DNA of 64,000 nt from Pseudomonas cuatrocienegasensis (lineage in GTDB: Bacteria; Pseudomonadota; Gammaproteobacteria; Pseudomonadales; Pseudomonadaceae), in contig NZ_FOFP01000006.1 in assembly GCF_900110925.1 (NCBI RefSeq), positions 112,021 through 176,020 of the forward strand. Direction: 5' to 3'. Below the pieces are notes generated by a model. The model did no database searches, was not told the DNA's origin, and saw only the letters and a list, made by a program, of their open reading frames with translations. Of this stretch, positions 39,788 to 49,964 are shown one piece after another. How positions within the stretch are numbered: the stretch's first letter is position 1; the number at the start of each line of letters is the position of its first letter. The translations under genes were made by a program, and so were the position numbers.

Positions 39788-41134
39788 TCAACTGCCCGCT
39801 ACGGTCATCCGCTCGATCAGTACCGAGCCCGTGCGGATAGTGCTGCGCAGCTCCAGATCACTGCCCACGGCAACAATCTGGCGGAACATGTCGCGCATGT
39901 TGCCGGCGATGGTGACTTCCTGCACCGGGAACTGGATTTCGCCATTCTCCACCCAGTAACCGCCGGCACCACGGGAGTAGTCGCCGGTGACCATATTCAA
40001 CCCCTGCCCCATCAGCTCGGTGACCAGCAAACCGCGGCCCATACGGCGGATCAGCGCCGCCTGGTCTTCTTCGCCATGGCTGACAAACAGGTTGTGCACG
40101 CCGCCAGTGTTGGCGGTACTGGGCAGCCCCAGCTTGCGCCCGGAATAGGTGCCCAGCACGTAGGAGAGCAACTCGCCGCGCTCGACAAATGATTTCGCGT
40201 AGGTCGCCAGGCCATCGCCATCGAACGAGGCGCTGCCCAATGCACGTGGGATATGCGGGCGCTCATCGAGGCTCAGCCATTCGGGGAACAACTGTTGCCC
40301 GAGGGTGCCTTCCAGAAACGATGACTTGCGGTACAGGTTGCCGCCCGAGATCGCCCCAAGAAAACTGCTGAACAACCCGGTGGCCAGCTCGGCGGCAAAC
40401 AGCACCGGCACCTCGCAGGTCGGCACCGGGCGCGCACCCAGCCGGCTGACCGCCCGCAGCGCGGCGCGCTGGCCGATCCCGGTAGCATCCGCCAGGCGCT
40501 CGCCCTGACGGTTGACGTCATACCAGTAGTCACGCTGCATCTGCCCGTCGGCCTCGGCGATCATCACGCAACTCAGGCTGTGCCGCGTGCTCGCATAACC
40601 GCCGATAAAACCGTGGCTGTTGCCGTAGACCCGGCAACCCTGATGGGTGCTCAGCGTAGTGCCGTCGGCATTGCGGATGCGCGCATCGGTGTCGAAGGCC
40701 GCTGCTTCGCAGGCCAGCGCCTGCTCGATGGCCTGCTCGGGGGTGATCGCCCAGGGGTGATAGAGGTCCAGCGACGGCAGTTCACGGGCCATCAGCGCGG
40801 CATCGGCGAGACCGGCGCTTTCATCCTCGGAGGCATGTCGGGCAATTGCCAACGCCGCCGCAACCGTCTCACGAATCGCTGCGTCACCGGTTGCCGAGGT
40901 GCTCGCCGAACCCTTGCGCTGGCCCAGGTACAGGGTGATGCCGAAGCCCTGGTCGCGGTTGAACTCGACGGTTTCCACTTCGCGCTGACGCACCGAAGTC
41001 GACAGGCCCTGCTCCAGCGACACCGCCACTTCACAGGCACTGGCGCCCTGGCGCCGCGCTTCGTCGATAATCTGCTCGACCTGAGCCTGCAAGGCGGGCA
41101 GCGCCTGGGGGCCGATCACATCTGTTGCACTCAT
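39788..41134 (-). CDS. pmbA: Metalloprotease subunit TldE (PmbA)
   Basis: 448 residues from ATG 41134 (GGAGTGG upstream); an earlier start at 41188 is not supported. TldE is the non-zinc partner of TldD; together they trim peptides such as microcin B17 and are related to peptide-tag processing. Blocks GTYSGRKLGLPSTANTGGVHNLF and GQGLNMVTGDYSRGAGGYWVENGEI are family hallmarks. tldD lies 1.1 kb away on the same strand, with darP between them on the opposite strand. Confidence 0.95.
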   Translation of the reverse strand: MSATDVIGPQALPALQAQVEQIIDEARRQGASACEVAVSLEQGLSTSVRQREVETVEFNRDQGFGITLYLGQRKGSASTSATGDAAIRETVAAALAIARHASEDESAGLADAALMARELPSLDLYHPWAITPEQAIEQALACEAAAFDTDARIRNADGTTLSTHQGCRVYGNSHGFIGGYASTRHSLSCVMIAEADGQMQRDYWYDVNRQGERLADATGIGQRAALRAVSRLGARPVPTCEVPVLFAAELATGLFSSFLGAISGGNLYRKSSFLEGTLGQQLFPEWLSLDERPHIPRALGSASFDGDGLATYAKSFVERGELLSYVLGTYSGRKLGLPSTANTGGVHNLFVSHGEEDQAALIRRMGRGLLVTELMGQGLNMVTGDYSRGAGGYWVENGEIQFPVQEVTIAGNMRDMFRQIVAVGSDLELRSTIRTGSVLIERMTVAGS

Positions 41135-41271
41135 AACCACTCCGATTCTGCACATAACCACCGGCGGCACACGTGGCGCCGCCGGCATTCGATTCGTCCT
41201 GCAGCTTGAAGCTTGCGGCTTGAAGCTGCCCCTACTGCTATCATGACGACGTTTTCCATTGGACCGTCCCC

Positions 41272-41790
41272 ATGTCTGAATACCTCGATGACTTCTCCGG
41301 CGAGAAGAGCAAAACCCAGATCAAGCGCGAGCTGCACGCGCTACAGGATCTCGGCCAGCGCCTGACCAGCCTGAAGCCTGACCTGCTGAACAAACTGCCC
41401 CTCACCGACGGCCTGCGCCGGGCCCTGGAAGAGGCACCCAAACACACCGCCAACGCGGCCAAGAAGCGCCACGTCCAATTTATTGGCCGGCTGATGCGCG
41501 ACCAGGACGTCGAGGCCATCCTCACCCTGCTCGACCAGGTCGACGCCTCCACCCGTCAATACAACGAACGCTTCCATAACCTTGAGCGCTGGCGCGACCG
41601 CCTGATCAATGGCGATGACGCCACCCTCGAGGCCTTTGTCGGCGACTATCCCGACGCCGACCGCCAGCACCTGCGCCAACTGATCCGCCAGGCCCAGCAT
41701 GAAGCGGCGCAGAACAAGGCGCCGGCTGCCTCGCGCAAACTGTTCAAATACATCCGCGAACTGGACGAGACGCAGCGCGGGTTACGCTAG
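41272..41790 (+). CDS. darP: Ribosome biogenesis factor DarP/YjgA
   Basis: 172 residues, mostly helical, rich in Arg, Lys and Asp ([28 protein letters not shown]... [31 protein letters not shown]). In E. coli YjgA/DarP promotes 50S maturation around the peptidyl-transferase centre. It lies between pmbA and tldD but on the opposite strand, as in other pseudomonads. Only a weak ribosome site is seen. Confidence 0.93.
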   Translation: MSEYLDDFSGEKSKTQIKRELHALQDLGQRLTSLKPDLLNKLPLTDGLRRALEEAPKHTANAAKKRHVQFIGRLMRDQDVEAILTLLDQVDASTRQYNERFHNLERWRDRLINGDDATLEAFVGDYPDADRQHLRQLIRQAQHEAAQNKAPAASRKLFKYIRELDETQRGLR

Positions 41791-41806
41791 ATCGCTGCAG
41801 TGCCAA

Positions 41807-41830
41807 GGCTGGAGCCCTACGGTTCCAGCC
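41807..41830. other. Hairpin downstream of darP
   Basis: GGCTGGAGCC (41807-41816), loop CTAC, GGTTCCAGCC (41821-41830), one G-T/G-C irregularity. No T tail follows, so it is a weak terminator candidate. Confidence 0.4.
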
Positions 41831-41896
41831 AGCTAAGCCCTCCGTCGCCTCGCTGCAACCTAGTGTCACGACACACATACATAATTGGTCGCTATC

Positions 41897-41978
41897 TGTA
41901 GGAGCGAAGGGGGCGCCTAGCCTTTATTCGCGATAATCCTTGAAAGCGCTGAAAGCATCGCGGCTAAAGCCCCTCCCA
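41897..41978. repeat. Composite REP element
   Basis: It opens with TGTAGGAGCGAAGG, continues with the 25-base block shared exactly with 20215-20239 (41910-41934), and ends with GCGGCTAAAGCCCCTCC, shared with 12249. It therefore joins two REP types seen separately elsewhere in the window. No gene is seen in 41791-42019. Confidence 0.78.
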
Positions 41979-42019
41979 CGGAACCTGGCATTGACCGACA
42001 TTTGATTCGTCTCGCGACA

Positions 42020-42226
42020 CTAGGCGCAATACAGCCAGTACACAAAACCGCCAAGCACTACAGCCACAATTTCTACGAATCCCAGAGTGCTCAGCCAGCG
42101 CACACTGCGCACAGTCTTGCGTGGGCGAACCCGACCAAATGTCACAGCAATGACCGTCCAGCGACCCAGCAAATAACACAGCCAATCAAAAAACCAGTCA
42201 GCTAACGCACCCAGCAGTTCATCCAA
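42020..42226 (-). CDS. Small membrane protein coupled to tldD
   Basis: 67 residues from TTG 42226, with GGGGAG eight bases upstream; it begins four bases after the tldD stop, so it is translationally linked. Two hydrophobic segments are visible: WFFDWLCYLLGRWTVIAVTF (about residues 10-29) and LGFVEIVAVVLGGFVYWLYC near the C-terminus, with a basic loop RVRPRKTVRSVRW between. I do not recognise the family. The ATG start at 42262, inside tldD, is the alternative. Confidence 0.65.
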   Translation of the reverse strand: MDELLGALADWFFDWLCYLLGRWTVIAVTFGRVRPRKTVRSVRWLSTLGFVEIVAVVLGGFVYWLYCA

Positions 42227-42230
42227 ATTC

Positions 42231-43673
42231 TCAGCTCCCCGTCCCGCCCACGGTGATCGCATCGATCTTCAACGTCGGCTGGCCAACGCCGACCGGCACC
42301 GACTGGCCGTCCTTGCCGCAGGTGCCGACGCCGCTGTCCAGGGCCAGGTCGTTACCGACCATCGACACTTTGCTCATGGCCTCCGGGCCGTTGCCGATCA
42401 GGGTTGCGCCCTTGACCGGAGCGGTGATCTTGCCGTCTTCGATCAGGTAGGCCTCGCTGGTGGAGAAGACGAACTTGCCGCTGGTGATGTCGACCTGACC
42501 ACCGCCGAGGTTGGCGCAGTAGATGCCTTTTTTCACCGACCGGATGATTTCTTCCGGGTCGCTCTCGCCGGCCAGCATGTAGGTGTTGGTCATGCGCGGC
42601 ATCGGCAGGTGCGCGTAGGATTCGCGGCGGCCATTACCGGTGGGTGCCACGCCCATCAGGCGGGCGTTGAGCTTGTCCTGCATATAGCCCTTGAGGATGC
42701 CGTTCTCGATCAGCGTGGTGCACTGGGTCTGGGTACCCTCGTCGTCCATGCTCAGCGAGCCGCGGCGCTCGGCCAGGGTGCCGTCGTCGACGATGGTGCA
42801 GAGTTTGGATGCCACTTGCTGGCCGACCTTGCCGCTGTAATTGGAGCTGCCCTTGCGGTTGAAGTCGCCTTCCAGGCCGTGGCCAACTGCCTCGTGCAAC
42901 AACACTCCGGACCAGCCGGCGCCCATTACCACCGGGAAGGTACCCGCCGGCGCGGCGATGGCTTCCAGATTGACCAGCGCCTGGCGCAGCGCCTCACGGG
43001 CGTAGCCCATGGCGCGGTCTTCGTTCATGAAATAGCGGTAATCGGTACGCCCACCGCCGCCGTGCCCGCCGCGCTCGCGCCGGCCGTTCTGCTCAACGAT
43101 CACGCTGACGTTGAAGCGCACCAGCGGGCGAATATCCGCGCCCAGGCTGCCATCGGTGGCAGCTACCAGAATACGGTCCCAGACCCCGGCCAGGCTGACG
43201 GTGACCTGCTTGATGCGCGGGTCGAGGGCGCGGGTGGCCTGGTCGACCTGCTTGAGCAGCTCGACCTTCTGCGCCCGGTCAATTACATCCAGCGGGTTAC
43301 CGGGCGCGTACAACGCCGTTACCTGCGGGGTGCTGAAGGCCTGCACGCGGCCTTCCTGACCAGCCCGGGCAATCGAGCGCGCGGCACGGGCGGCCTGGCT
43401 CAGGGCTTCGGCGGTGATCGCATTGCTGTAGGCGAAACCGGTCTTTTCCCCGGATTGCGCACGCACACCAACCCCTTGATCGAGGTTGAAACTGCCTTCT
43501 TTGACGATGCCATCTTCCAGCACCCAGGATTCCGACACCTGGCTCTGGAAATACAGGTCGGCGGCATCGATGCCCGGCCCGGCCAATTCGCCGAGTACCC
43601 CGGACAGTTGTTCGATGGCCAAGCCACCGGGTGCCAGCAGGTGTTCACTGACGGACAACAGCATCTCGCTCAT
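42231..43673 (-). CDS. tldD: Metalloprotease TldD
   Basis: 480 residues. The zinc site is H260-E261-AVGH265 ([15 protein letters not shown]), with the late CGKDGQ cysteine motif ([16 protein letters not shown]) that supplies a further ligand in E. coli TldD. Partner of PmbA/TldE. GGAG precedes the ATG. It follows the nitrilase-family gene by two bases and is followed by the small membrane protein, so these three form one operon. Confidence 0.97.
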   Translation of the reverse strand: MSEMLLSVSEHLLAPGGLAIEQLSGVLGELAGPGIDAADLYFQSQVSESWVLEDGIVKEGSFNLDQGVGVRAQSGEKTGFAYSNAITAEALSQAARAARSIARAGQEGRVQAFSTPQVTALYAPGNPLDVIDRAQKVELLKQVDQATRALDPRIKQVTVSLAGVWDRILVAATDGSLGADIRPLVRFNVSVIVEQNGRRERGGHGGGGRTDYRYFMNEDRAMGYAREALRQALVNLEAIAAPAGTFPVVMGAGWSGVLLHEAVGHGLEGDFNRKGSSNYSGKVGQQVASKLCTIVDDGTLAERRGSLSMDDEGTQTQCTTLIENGILKGYMQDKLNARLMGVAPTGNGRRESYAHLPMPRMTNTYMLAGESDPEEIIRSVKKGIYCANLGGGQVDITSGKFVFSTSEAYLIEDGKITAPVKGATLIGNGPEAMSKVSMVGNDLALDSGVGTCGKDGQSVPVGVGQPTLKIDAITVGGTGS

Positions 43674-43675
43674 AA

Positions 43676-44524
43676 CTACTCCAAACCTGGCAGCCGCGGT
43701 TCGGCCGCTGCAAAAAATCGTTTATGTCGAATCACCGGCATGCGCTGGCGCAGCGCGGCCTGCTCGGCGGCGTCCACGGTAGCGAGCAATACGCCCTCGC
43801 CTTGGGCGTGCTCGGCCAGCACCCGGCCCCAGGGGTCGACAATCGCACAATGACCAAAGGTCTCACGCCCGCCGGGGTGCACACCACCCTGGGCGGCCGC
43901 CAACAGGTAACACTGGGTTTCGATCGCCCGGGCACGGATCAGCACCTGCCAATGGGCTGCGCCAGTCACGGCAGTAAAAGCCGAGGGCGCGCTGATCAGC
44001 TCGGCGCCGGCAGCGCGCAACAGTCCATAGAGTTCAGGGAAGCGCAGGTCATAACAGACCGTCAAGCCCAGCCGCCCGACCGGCGTGTCAGCCACCACCA
44101 CCTGCTCGCCATGGGCGTAGTCATCGGACTCACGGTAGCGGCCGCGGCTGTCCGCCACGTCGACATCGAACAGGTGCAGTTTGTCGTAGCGCGCCGCCGT
44201 CTGGCCCTGGTCGTCGATCAACAGCGAACAGGCCCGCACCTTGGCATCAGGCTGTCCCTGGGGCGGCAAGGGCAGCGTGCCGGCGACAATCCACAGGCCC
44301 AGCTCACGGGCCGTCTGGCGCAACCAGGGCAGAATCGGCCCCTCGCCAAGCGCTTCGGCACGCCCCAGCGCGGCCAGGTCGCGACGGCCCATGGCGGCGA
44401 AATTTTCCGGCAGCACGGCCAGGCGCGCACCGCCGGCTGCGGCCTGTTCGAGGCAGCGGCGGGCGCAGTTCAGGTTCTCGGTGACATCCGTCTGGCTGAC
44501 CAACTGGATTGCCGCGACCGTCAT
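43676..44524 (-). CDS. Carbon-nitrogen hydrolase (nitrilase superfamily, Nit-like)
   Basis: 282 residues. The catalytic triad is E40 (VLPENFA), K115 ([10 protein letters not shown]) and C157 ([12 protein letters not shown]). The [10 protein letters not shown] and [10 protein letters not shown] patterns place it in the Nit/NitFhit branch, members of which act as deaminated-glutathione amidases; substrate assignment is an inference. GAGGTG lies seven bases before ATG. It leads the tldD operon, downstream of yhdP by 31 bases. Confidence 0.93.
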   Translation of the reverse strand: MTVAAIQLVSQTDVTENLNCARRCLEQAAAGGARLAVLPENFAAMGRRDLAALGRAEALGEGPILPWLRQTARELGLWIVAGTLPLPPQGQPDAKVRACSLLIDDQGQTAARYDKLHLFDVDVADSRGRYRESDDYAHGEQVVVADTPVGRLGLTVCYDLRFPELYGLLRAAGAELISAPSAFTAVTGAAHWQVLIRARAIETQCYLLAAAQGGVHPGGRETFGHCAIVDPWGRVLAEHAQGEGVLLATVDAAEQAALRQRMPVIRHKRFFAAAEPRLPGLE

Positions 44525-44555
44525 GCAGGCACCTCGCGCAAGGCCTTATGCAGGC

Positions 44556-47500
44556 TCACTGGGGCTTCTCGAAAGGTTTGTCAAAGGTGATGTCCGGCTC
44601 CTGCAGCGGCCCCCGGACGTTGTACTGCACACTGGCGAAGCGCGCGACCCGATCGCCGAGCAGCTTGTCGACCACGAACAGTGCGCCGCCAATCGCCGGC
44701 GCGCCAACGATCAGCGCAGCCAGCGGCAGGTTATTGGTGACGGGCAGGGTGACCAAGGCTTTGGCATCAATACGCTGATCGACCATGTCGAGGGTGCCAT
44801 TGAGTTCCAGGTTACTCGACGGGCCCGTCAGGGTGATCGGCGTGCGCGTCTGGAAGACCCCGGCATTGGCATCCAGCAAGCCCTTGATACGGTCGTAACT
44901 GAGGCCTTTGCCAAACAGGTCGGAGAAGTCCAGGCGCAGACGCCGGCCAATCGAGTTGAAGTTGAGCAAACCAAACACCCGCAGCGCCTGGGCCGAGCCC
45001 TGCACCTCGACCAACTGGCCTTTGCGCAAGGCGGCGTCCATGCTGCCGGAGAACCGCTTCAGGCTGACCCAGGCCGGCGAGCCCGGCCAATTGCCATCGA
45101 CATCCAGGCGGAAGCTTTCACTGGTCACGGTGGGCGCGAAGCCCCAGGCCACCAATACATCCTCCAGGGCCTTGCCCTGCAAACGGCCTTTGTACCAACT
45201 GCGGGTCACGCCAGGTGTGCCACGCCAGCCCGCCTCGCCGCCCAACTGCAAGCCTTTGAGGCCGATATCCAGATCGCGGAAGATCACTCCGTCGGCCTGG
45301 GGCCGGGCCTTCAGCGACCAGGCGCCGAGAAGCTGCTCACCCTGCATGACCTGGGCGATGCGCAGGTCCAGGGCAGGCACACTGCGCGGGTCGAATTCGG
45401 CCAGCGGGTCGGGGGTATCGACGGCTTCGGCATCCGCGCCGCGCACTTCGGCAGCAGGCAGCCGCAGGTAATCGAGGTTGGCAACGATAGGCACGCCATC
45501 GGCCTCCGGCAGCTCGATTCGGCCCTTGGCCAAGGCACTCTCGACACCGAGCGACCAGCCTGCCGGTCGCGGCTGCAGATCGACGGCCAGGCCGTCGATC
45601 TGAGTACCAAAGCCGATGAAGCGGCCAATGTTCAGTTGCACGGCCTTGAGCAGTTGCTGGGCGTCGCCCCGGTCGACCGAGCGGTAAGGTTCCAGCGCCG
45701 TTTGCCAGGTCGACAGGTCCAGCTCGCTCAGACGCCCGCGCACCCACAGCCCGGCCGCGCGCGGCAGAATCGCCGGGCCGTCGCCCAGGCGCAGCTCACC
45801 CCGCCCCTCACGAATCCGCCCGGCAGGTGCGGCGAACGCCAGGCTGGCCAGGTTGGCGTAATCGAACCAGTACCCCTGTTCGGCACCAGCAAAGGTCATC
45901 CGCCACTCGGCATCACGGCTTTCACCAGCAGCCTTGCCGAACGGGGCCGGCAAGTCGACAGCCAAGCCCTTGAGCGATGACTGCACCCGCAGCTCTTTAT
46001 TGTTCTGCCCCAGGGTGAGGCGCAGCTGGTAAGGCAGTTGACCGCTCAGCGGCAACGCCTGGCGCACGCCGAGCCACTCGGTCAACGTTGCCAGCGGCAA
46101 CCGCCCATTGGCGTCCAGGCGGCTAACGGCCTGGCCGTTTCGGCCCTCTGCCACGGCCTTACCCTGTACCTGGGTGCCCAGCAGCTGGGCGCGAATGGCC
46201 GGTGCACTGAGACCGCGCGCGGTGTCGTAGCGAAATGCGCCGTGGATATCACTCAACGCCAGCACTGGCTGTGGCAGGTTAAGGCTGGCGCCTTCGGCGG
46301 CAAAGTCGACCACCACCGTCGGCGCCAGCCCTTTACGCAGCGGCAGGTCGAGGTCCAGCGCGCCTTGTAGCGCCCCGCTGCCCTGCCAGTCAGCGAAGGT
46401 CTGTGCCGTGCCCAAAGGCGCTTGCTGGAGAATCTGCAGGGCGTCCTCGACACTGCTCTGCAACTCGGCGGTCAGGCGTAGATGCGGTGCCTGGCCCGGC
46501 GTCACGCTGGGAATGTCCGCGCGGACATCGCTCACGCGACTCTCGAGAATCTGCCCCTCGGGAACCCGCACGCGCACCCCGGAATCTTCGACAAACACCT
46601 GTCCGCGCGCTTCGCGCAATACCGGCCAGCCTGGCTGGAATGCCAGTTCGGCGCCTTCAACATCGAAATACAGGCTCAGGCTGCGCGACGCGGCATCCGC
46701 GCCCTTGTTCAGCGAGCCCTGGTACTGGAAAAAACCCTGATTGATGCGCCCGCCGCGTATCGCGGTTTGCAGCCACTCGGCCAGGGCTGGGCTGAGCCCG
46801 GGCGAGCGCGTCGGCAGGTACTTGGCCGTGTGGGCCGCGTCACCCTCGTGCAGGCCGACGCGCAGGTCCATGTAATCTTCGGCGGCCGGGTCGCGGCGCA
46901 GGCGAATCAGGAAATCCCCGGCGATCTCGCCCTCCTCGCCACTCACACGCAGGTAAGGGCTGCGCAGGGTGAAAGCCTCGTCGTCGAGCTGCCAGAGCAA
47001 CCGGGCATGGGCTTCGGGGTAGCGCCAAGGCTCGGGGAACAGGGTGGTCAGGTGCAGCATGAAGTTGCGCGCATCCAGGCGCAGCTCTCCGCCGGCCAGG
47101 TCACCCTGCACGCTGCCACTAATATTTTCCGTTGCGGGCGATGCCTGGTAAGCGGCGAAACCAACCCCCTCCAGGTTTGCGGCAAACTGTAGGCGCTGAG
47201 CGTCTTCGCGAGCCGGGCGATAATCCAGCGACAGCCGGGCCACCCGGCCATGGGGATTGAGCGACGCCAACAGCGTGCGGGCTGTCTCCGGCAGCGGTGC
47301 CAGAGCCTCGACCAGCGGCACCAACGGTGCGATATCCAACCGATCGACGCCCAAGCTCCAGCGTTCTTCATGAGCGGCGTTATCGCGCTGCTGCACCAGG
47401 CCCACGCGCACGTCGCCCCAGCGGGTTTCGCCCTGGCTGAAGGCCAGGTCGTCGACGATAGCTTCAAAGCCCTGGTCGCTACGCTGGAAATGCGCGTTGA

Positions 47501-48389
47501 ACGACAAGTCCTGCAGCGCCACGCCATCACGCTCGGCGTAATGGCCGGCCACCTGCGCGGCATTCAAGCGGGCGCTGACGCGCTGCACCTGGGACTCGGC
47601 CCAGGACAACCACAGATCGCCGCCGGCCTGTAGCCGCTCGAGGCGCCAGTCGCGCGTCAGGCTGGCCGGCAGCCACTGCGCCCAATCGCTTTGCGGCAAG
47701 CTGACATAGAGTTCGGCTTCTGCCTCGCGCCACCTCTGCGGCTGTAGCCGCGTACGCAGTTGCAGGGCCAGGGGCTGCCCGTCCGGCAGGCGCAGACGAC
47801 CGTCCAGGCGCTGACTGCGCATGCCGTTGCGCAGGCTCAGGTTGATATAGGTGAGGGTCTGCGCGGGAGCGCCAAAAGGCTCCACGGTAAGCTGGCTGTC
47901 GAGCACCGAGACCCGCCCAAGGGCCTGGGCGGCCTCCAGCACGCGCGCGATATCCGGCGGCGCTGCATCATCGCGCTGTGGTAGGCCCTTGAGCTGCCAG
48001 GCGCCGGCTTCGTCCTGCAGCAGCGCGAGGCGCACGCCCTCAAGTTCGAGGTTGGCGATACGCGGCTGGCGCGCCAGCACGCTACCCAGCACATCGGGCA
48101 CCAGGCGCACCTGGTCCAGATGAACCGCCTGTTCGCCCTCGCCCAGCTCGACATCATGGGCGATCAGCAGCGGCGCGAAACCCTGCCAACGCCCCTCCAG
48201 ACTGCCGATGCGCAGCGGCTGGCCGAGCGCATCACGGGCGCGGGTCTCGACCTCCTGCTGGTACTCGGCGACCAGGGGCACCAACTGCCGGCCCAGGCTC
48301 ACGTAGAGCGCAGCACAAACCAGCAGCAGGGCACACAACCCCAGCCCCCAACGCAGCGCTGCCGCCAGCACGCGTGCTAGTGCGCTCAT
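44556..48389 (-). CDS. yhdP: YhdP, AsmA-like large phospholipid transport protein
   Basis: 1277 residues, the usual size. One N-terminal membrane helix (residues 12-33, ALRWGLGLCALLLVCAALYVSLG), then a very long repeating beta-strand region of DUF3971 and AsmA-2 type. The C-terminus (SNLELNGTLDMVDQRIDAKALVTLPVTNNLPLAALIVGAPAIGGALFVVDKLLGD) is diagnostic. With TamB and YdbH it forms hydrophobic bridges that carry phospholipid to the outer membrane. Located just after rng. Confidence 0.95.
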   Translation of the reverse strand: MSALARVLAAALRWGLGLCALLLVCAALYVSLGRQLVPLVAEYQQEVETRARDALGQPLRIGSLEGRWQGFAPLLIAHDVELGEGEQAVHLDQVRLVPDVLGSVLARQPRIANLELEGVRLALLQDEAGAWQLKGLPQRDDAAPPDIARVLEAAQALGRVSVLDSQLTVEPFGAPAQTLTYINLSLRNGMRSQRLDGRLRLPDGQPLALQLRTRLQPQRWREAEAELYVSLPQSDWAQWLPASLTRDWRLERLQAGGDLWLSWAESQVQRVSARLNAAQVAGHYAERDGVALQDLSFNAHFQRSDQGFEAIVDDLAFSQGETRWGDVRVGLVQQRDNAAHEERWSLGVDRLDIAPLVPLVEALAPLPETARTLLASLNPHGRVARLSLDYRPAREDAQRLQFAANLEGVGFAAYQASPATENISGSVQGDLAGGELRLDARNFMLHLTTLFPEPWRYPEAHARLLWQLDDEAFTLRSPYLRVSGEEGEIAGDFLIRLRRDPAAEDYMDLRVGLHEGDAAHTAKYLPTRSPGLSPALAEWLQTAIRGGRINQGFFQYQGSLNKGADAASRSLSLYFDVEGAELAFQPGWPVLREARGQVFVEDSGVRVRVPEGQILESRVSDVRADIPSVTPGQAPHLRLTAELQSSVEDALQILQQAPLGTAQTFADWQGSGALQGALDLDLPLRKGLAPTVVVDFAAEGASLNLPQPVLALSDIHGAFRYDTARGLSAPAIRAQLLGTQVQGKAVAEGRNGQAVSRLDANGRLPLATLTEWLGVRQALPLSGQLPYQLRLTLGQNNKELRVQSSLKGLAVDLPAPFGKAAGESRDAEWRMTFAGAEQGYWFDYANLASLAFAAPAGRIREGRGELRLGDGPAILPRAAGLWVRGRLSELDLSTWQTALEPYRSVDRGDAQQLLKAVQLNIGRFIGFGTQIDGLAVDLQPRPAGWSLGVESALAKGRIELPEADGVPIVANLDYLRLPAAEVRGADAEAVDTPDPLAEFDPRSVPALDLRIAQVMQGEQLLGAWSLKARPQADGVIFRDLDIGLKGLQLGGEAGWRGTPGVTRSWYKGRLQGKALEDVLVAWGFAPTVTSESFRLDVDGNWPGSPAWVSLKRFSGSMDAALRKGQLVEVQGSAQALRVFGLLNFNSIGRRLRLDFSDLFGKGLSYDRIKGLLDANAGVFQTRTPITLTGPSSNLELNGTLDMVDQRIDAKALVTLPVTNNLPLAALIVGAPAIGGALFVVDKLLGDRVARFASVQYNVRGPLQEPDITFDKPFEKPQ

Positions 48390-48420
48390 ACAGTCAGGCC
48401 TTGCAGGCGCTCAGGTTCGA

Positions 48421-49878
48421 TCAAAGCAGCACCACGTCGTACTGTTCCTGGGAGTACATGGTTTCCACCTGGAACTTGATGGTGCGGCCGATAAAGGCTT
48501 CCAGATCAGCGACGTTCCCCGACTCCTCATCGAGCAGGCGGTCGACCACCTTCTGGTTGGCCAGCACGCGATACCCCAGCGGCTGGTAAGCCCGAGCCTC
48601 GCGCAGAATCTCACGGAAGATTTCGTAGCAGGTGGTCTCCGGAGTTTTCAGCTTGCCGCGCCCCTGACAGGCACTGCAAGGCTCGCAAAGCACTTGCTCG
48701 AGGCTCTCGCGGGTACGTTTGCGGGTCATCTGCACCAGGCCCAGCTCGGTGATACCGATGATGTTGGTCTTGGCATGGTCGCGTTCGAGCTGTTTCTCCA
48801 GGGTACGCAGCACCTGGCGCTGATGCTCCTCATCTTCCATGTCGATGAAGTCGATGATGATGATGCCGCCGAGATTACGTAGGCGCAGCTGACGGGCAAT
48901 CGCAGTGGCCGCTTCCAGGTTGGTCTTGAAGATGGTTTCTTCGAGCGTGCGATGGCCGACGAAAGCGCCCGTGTTGACGTCGATGGTGCTCATCGCCTCG
49001 GCCGGATCGATCACCAGGTAACCACCGGACTTGAGCGGCACCTTGCGCTCCAGAGCTTTCTGGATCTCATCCTCGACGCCATACAGATCGAAGATCGGCC
49101 GCTCACCGGGGTAATGCTCGAGGCGGTCGGCGATTTCCGGCATCAGCTCATCAACGAACTGGGTGATCTTGCCGAAGGTTTCCCGTGAGTCGACGCGGAT
49201 CTTCTCGGTGCGCAGGCTGACCAGGTCGCGCAGGGTACGCAGGGCCAGGCTGAGGTCTTCGTAGATCACCGACGGCGTGGCGGCGGTCTGCCGCTGACCG
49301 GCCAGTTGGTCCCACAAGCGCCGCAGGTAGCGAATATCGATAAGGATTTCTTCGGCCCCGGCGCCCTCGGCGGCAGTGCGCAGGATAAAGCCGCCGGCCT
49401 CTTCGATGCCTTCGGCGGCCACGCAATCGGCCACCACCTGCTTGAGCCGTTCACGCTCGGCTTCGTCTTCGATTTTCAGGGAGATGCCAACATGCGCAGT
49501 ACGCGGCATATACACCAGGTAGCGCGAAGGGATCGACAGGTGGGTGGTCAGGCGCGCGCCCTTGCTGCCAATCGGGTCCTTGGTGACCTGTACCACCAGG
49601 CTCTGCCCCTCGTGGACCAGTGCACTGATGCTCTCCACCGCACTGCCCTCGCGGCTGGAAATTTCCGAGGCATGGATAAAAGCAGCCCGCTCCAGGCCGA
49701 TATCGACAAACGCTGCCTGCATGCCAGGCAGCACGCGCACTACGCGGCCCTTGTAGATATTGCCGACGATGCCGCGGCGCTGGGTGCGTTCGACATGTAC
49801 TTCTTGCAGCACGCCGTTTTCGACGACCGCCACGCGTGATTCCATCGGCGTGATGTTGATCAGTATTTCTTCACTCAT
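48421..49878 (-). CDS. rng: Ribonuclease G
   Basis: 485 residues from ATG 49878; the longer frame runs into the gap and maf. An S1 domain lies at about residues 35-125; the catalytic core has IIIIDFIDMEDEEHQRQV (metal aspartates) and the zinc-link CEPCSACQGRGK joins protomers. It has no long RNase E scaffold tail, so it is RNase G. It matures the 5' end of 16S rRNA. Part of maf-rng-yhdP. Confidence 0.97.
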   Translation of the reverse strand: MSEEILINITPMESRVAVVENGVLQEVHVERTQRRGIVGNIYKGRVVRVLPGMQAAFVDIGLERAAFIHASEISSREGSAVESISALVHEGQSLVVQVTKDPIGSKGARLTTHLSIPSRYLVYMPRTAHVGISLKIEDEAERERLKQVVADCVAAEGIEEAGGFILRTAAEGAGAEEILIDIRYLRRLWDQLAGQRQTAATPSVIYEDLSLALRTLRDLVSLRTEKIRVDSRETFGKITQFVDELMPEIADRLEHYPGERPIFDLYGVEDEIQKALERKVPLKSGGYLVIDPAEAMSTIDVNTGAFVGHRTLEETIFKTNLEAATAIARQLRLRNLGGIIIIDFIDMEDEEHQRQVLRTLEKQLERDHAKTNIIGITELGLVQMTRKRTRESLEQVLCEPCSACQGRGKLKTPETTCYEIFREILREARAYQPLGYRVLANQKVVDRLLDEESGNVADLEAFIGRTIKFQVETMYSQEQYDVVLL

Positions 49879-49964
49879 TGTTCTTCTCGGCGGCGGCTTG
49901 ATATGCAGCACCTGCTGATGGTCGTAGTCGATTCTAACCGGCATGCGCACCGAAGCCACAGGCT

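Noticed and set aside
39481..39840. 119-codon frame in the fagA-pmbA gap
   Set aside because: Covers a terminator hairpin and a REP unit, no ribosome site, low-complexity Arg/Ser content.
44241..45980. 579-codon open frame on the plus strand
   Set aside because: It lies opposite yhdP, is rich in Gln, Arg, His and Ala as GC-rich antisense frames are, and has no ribosome site or family pattern.
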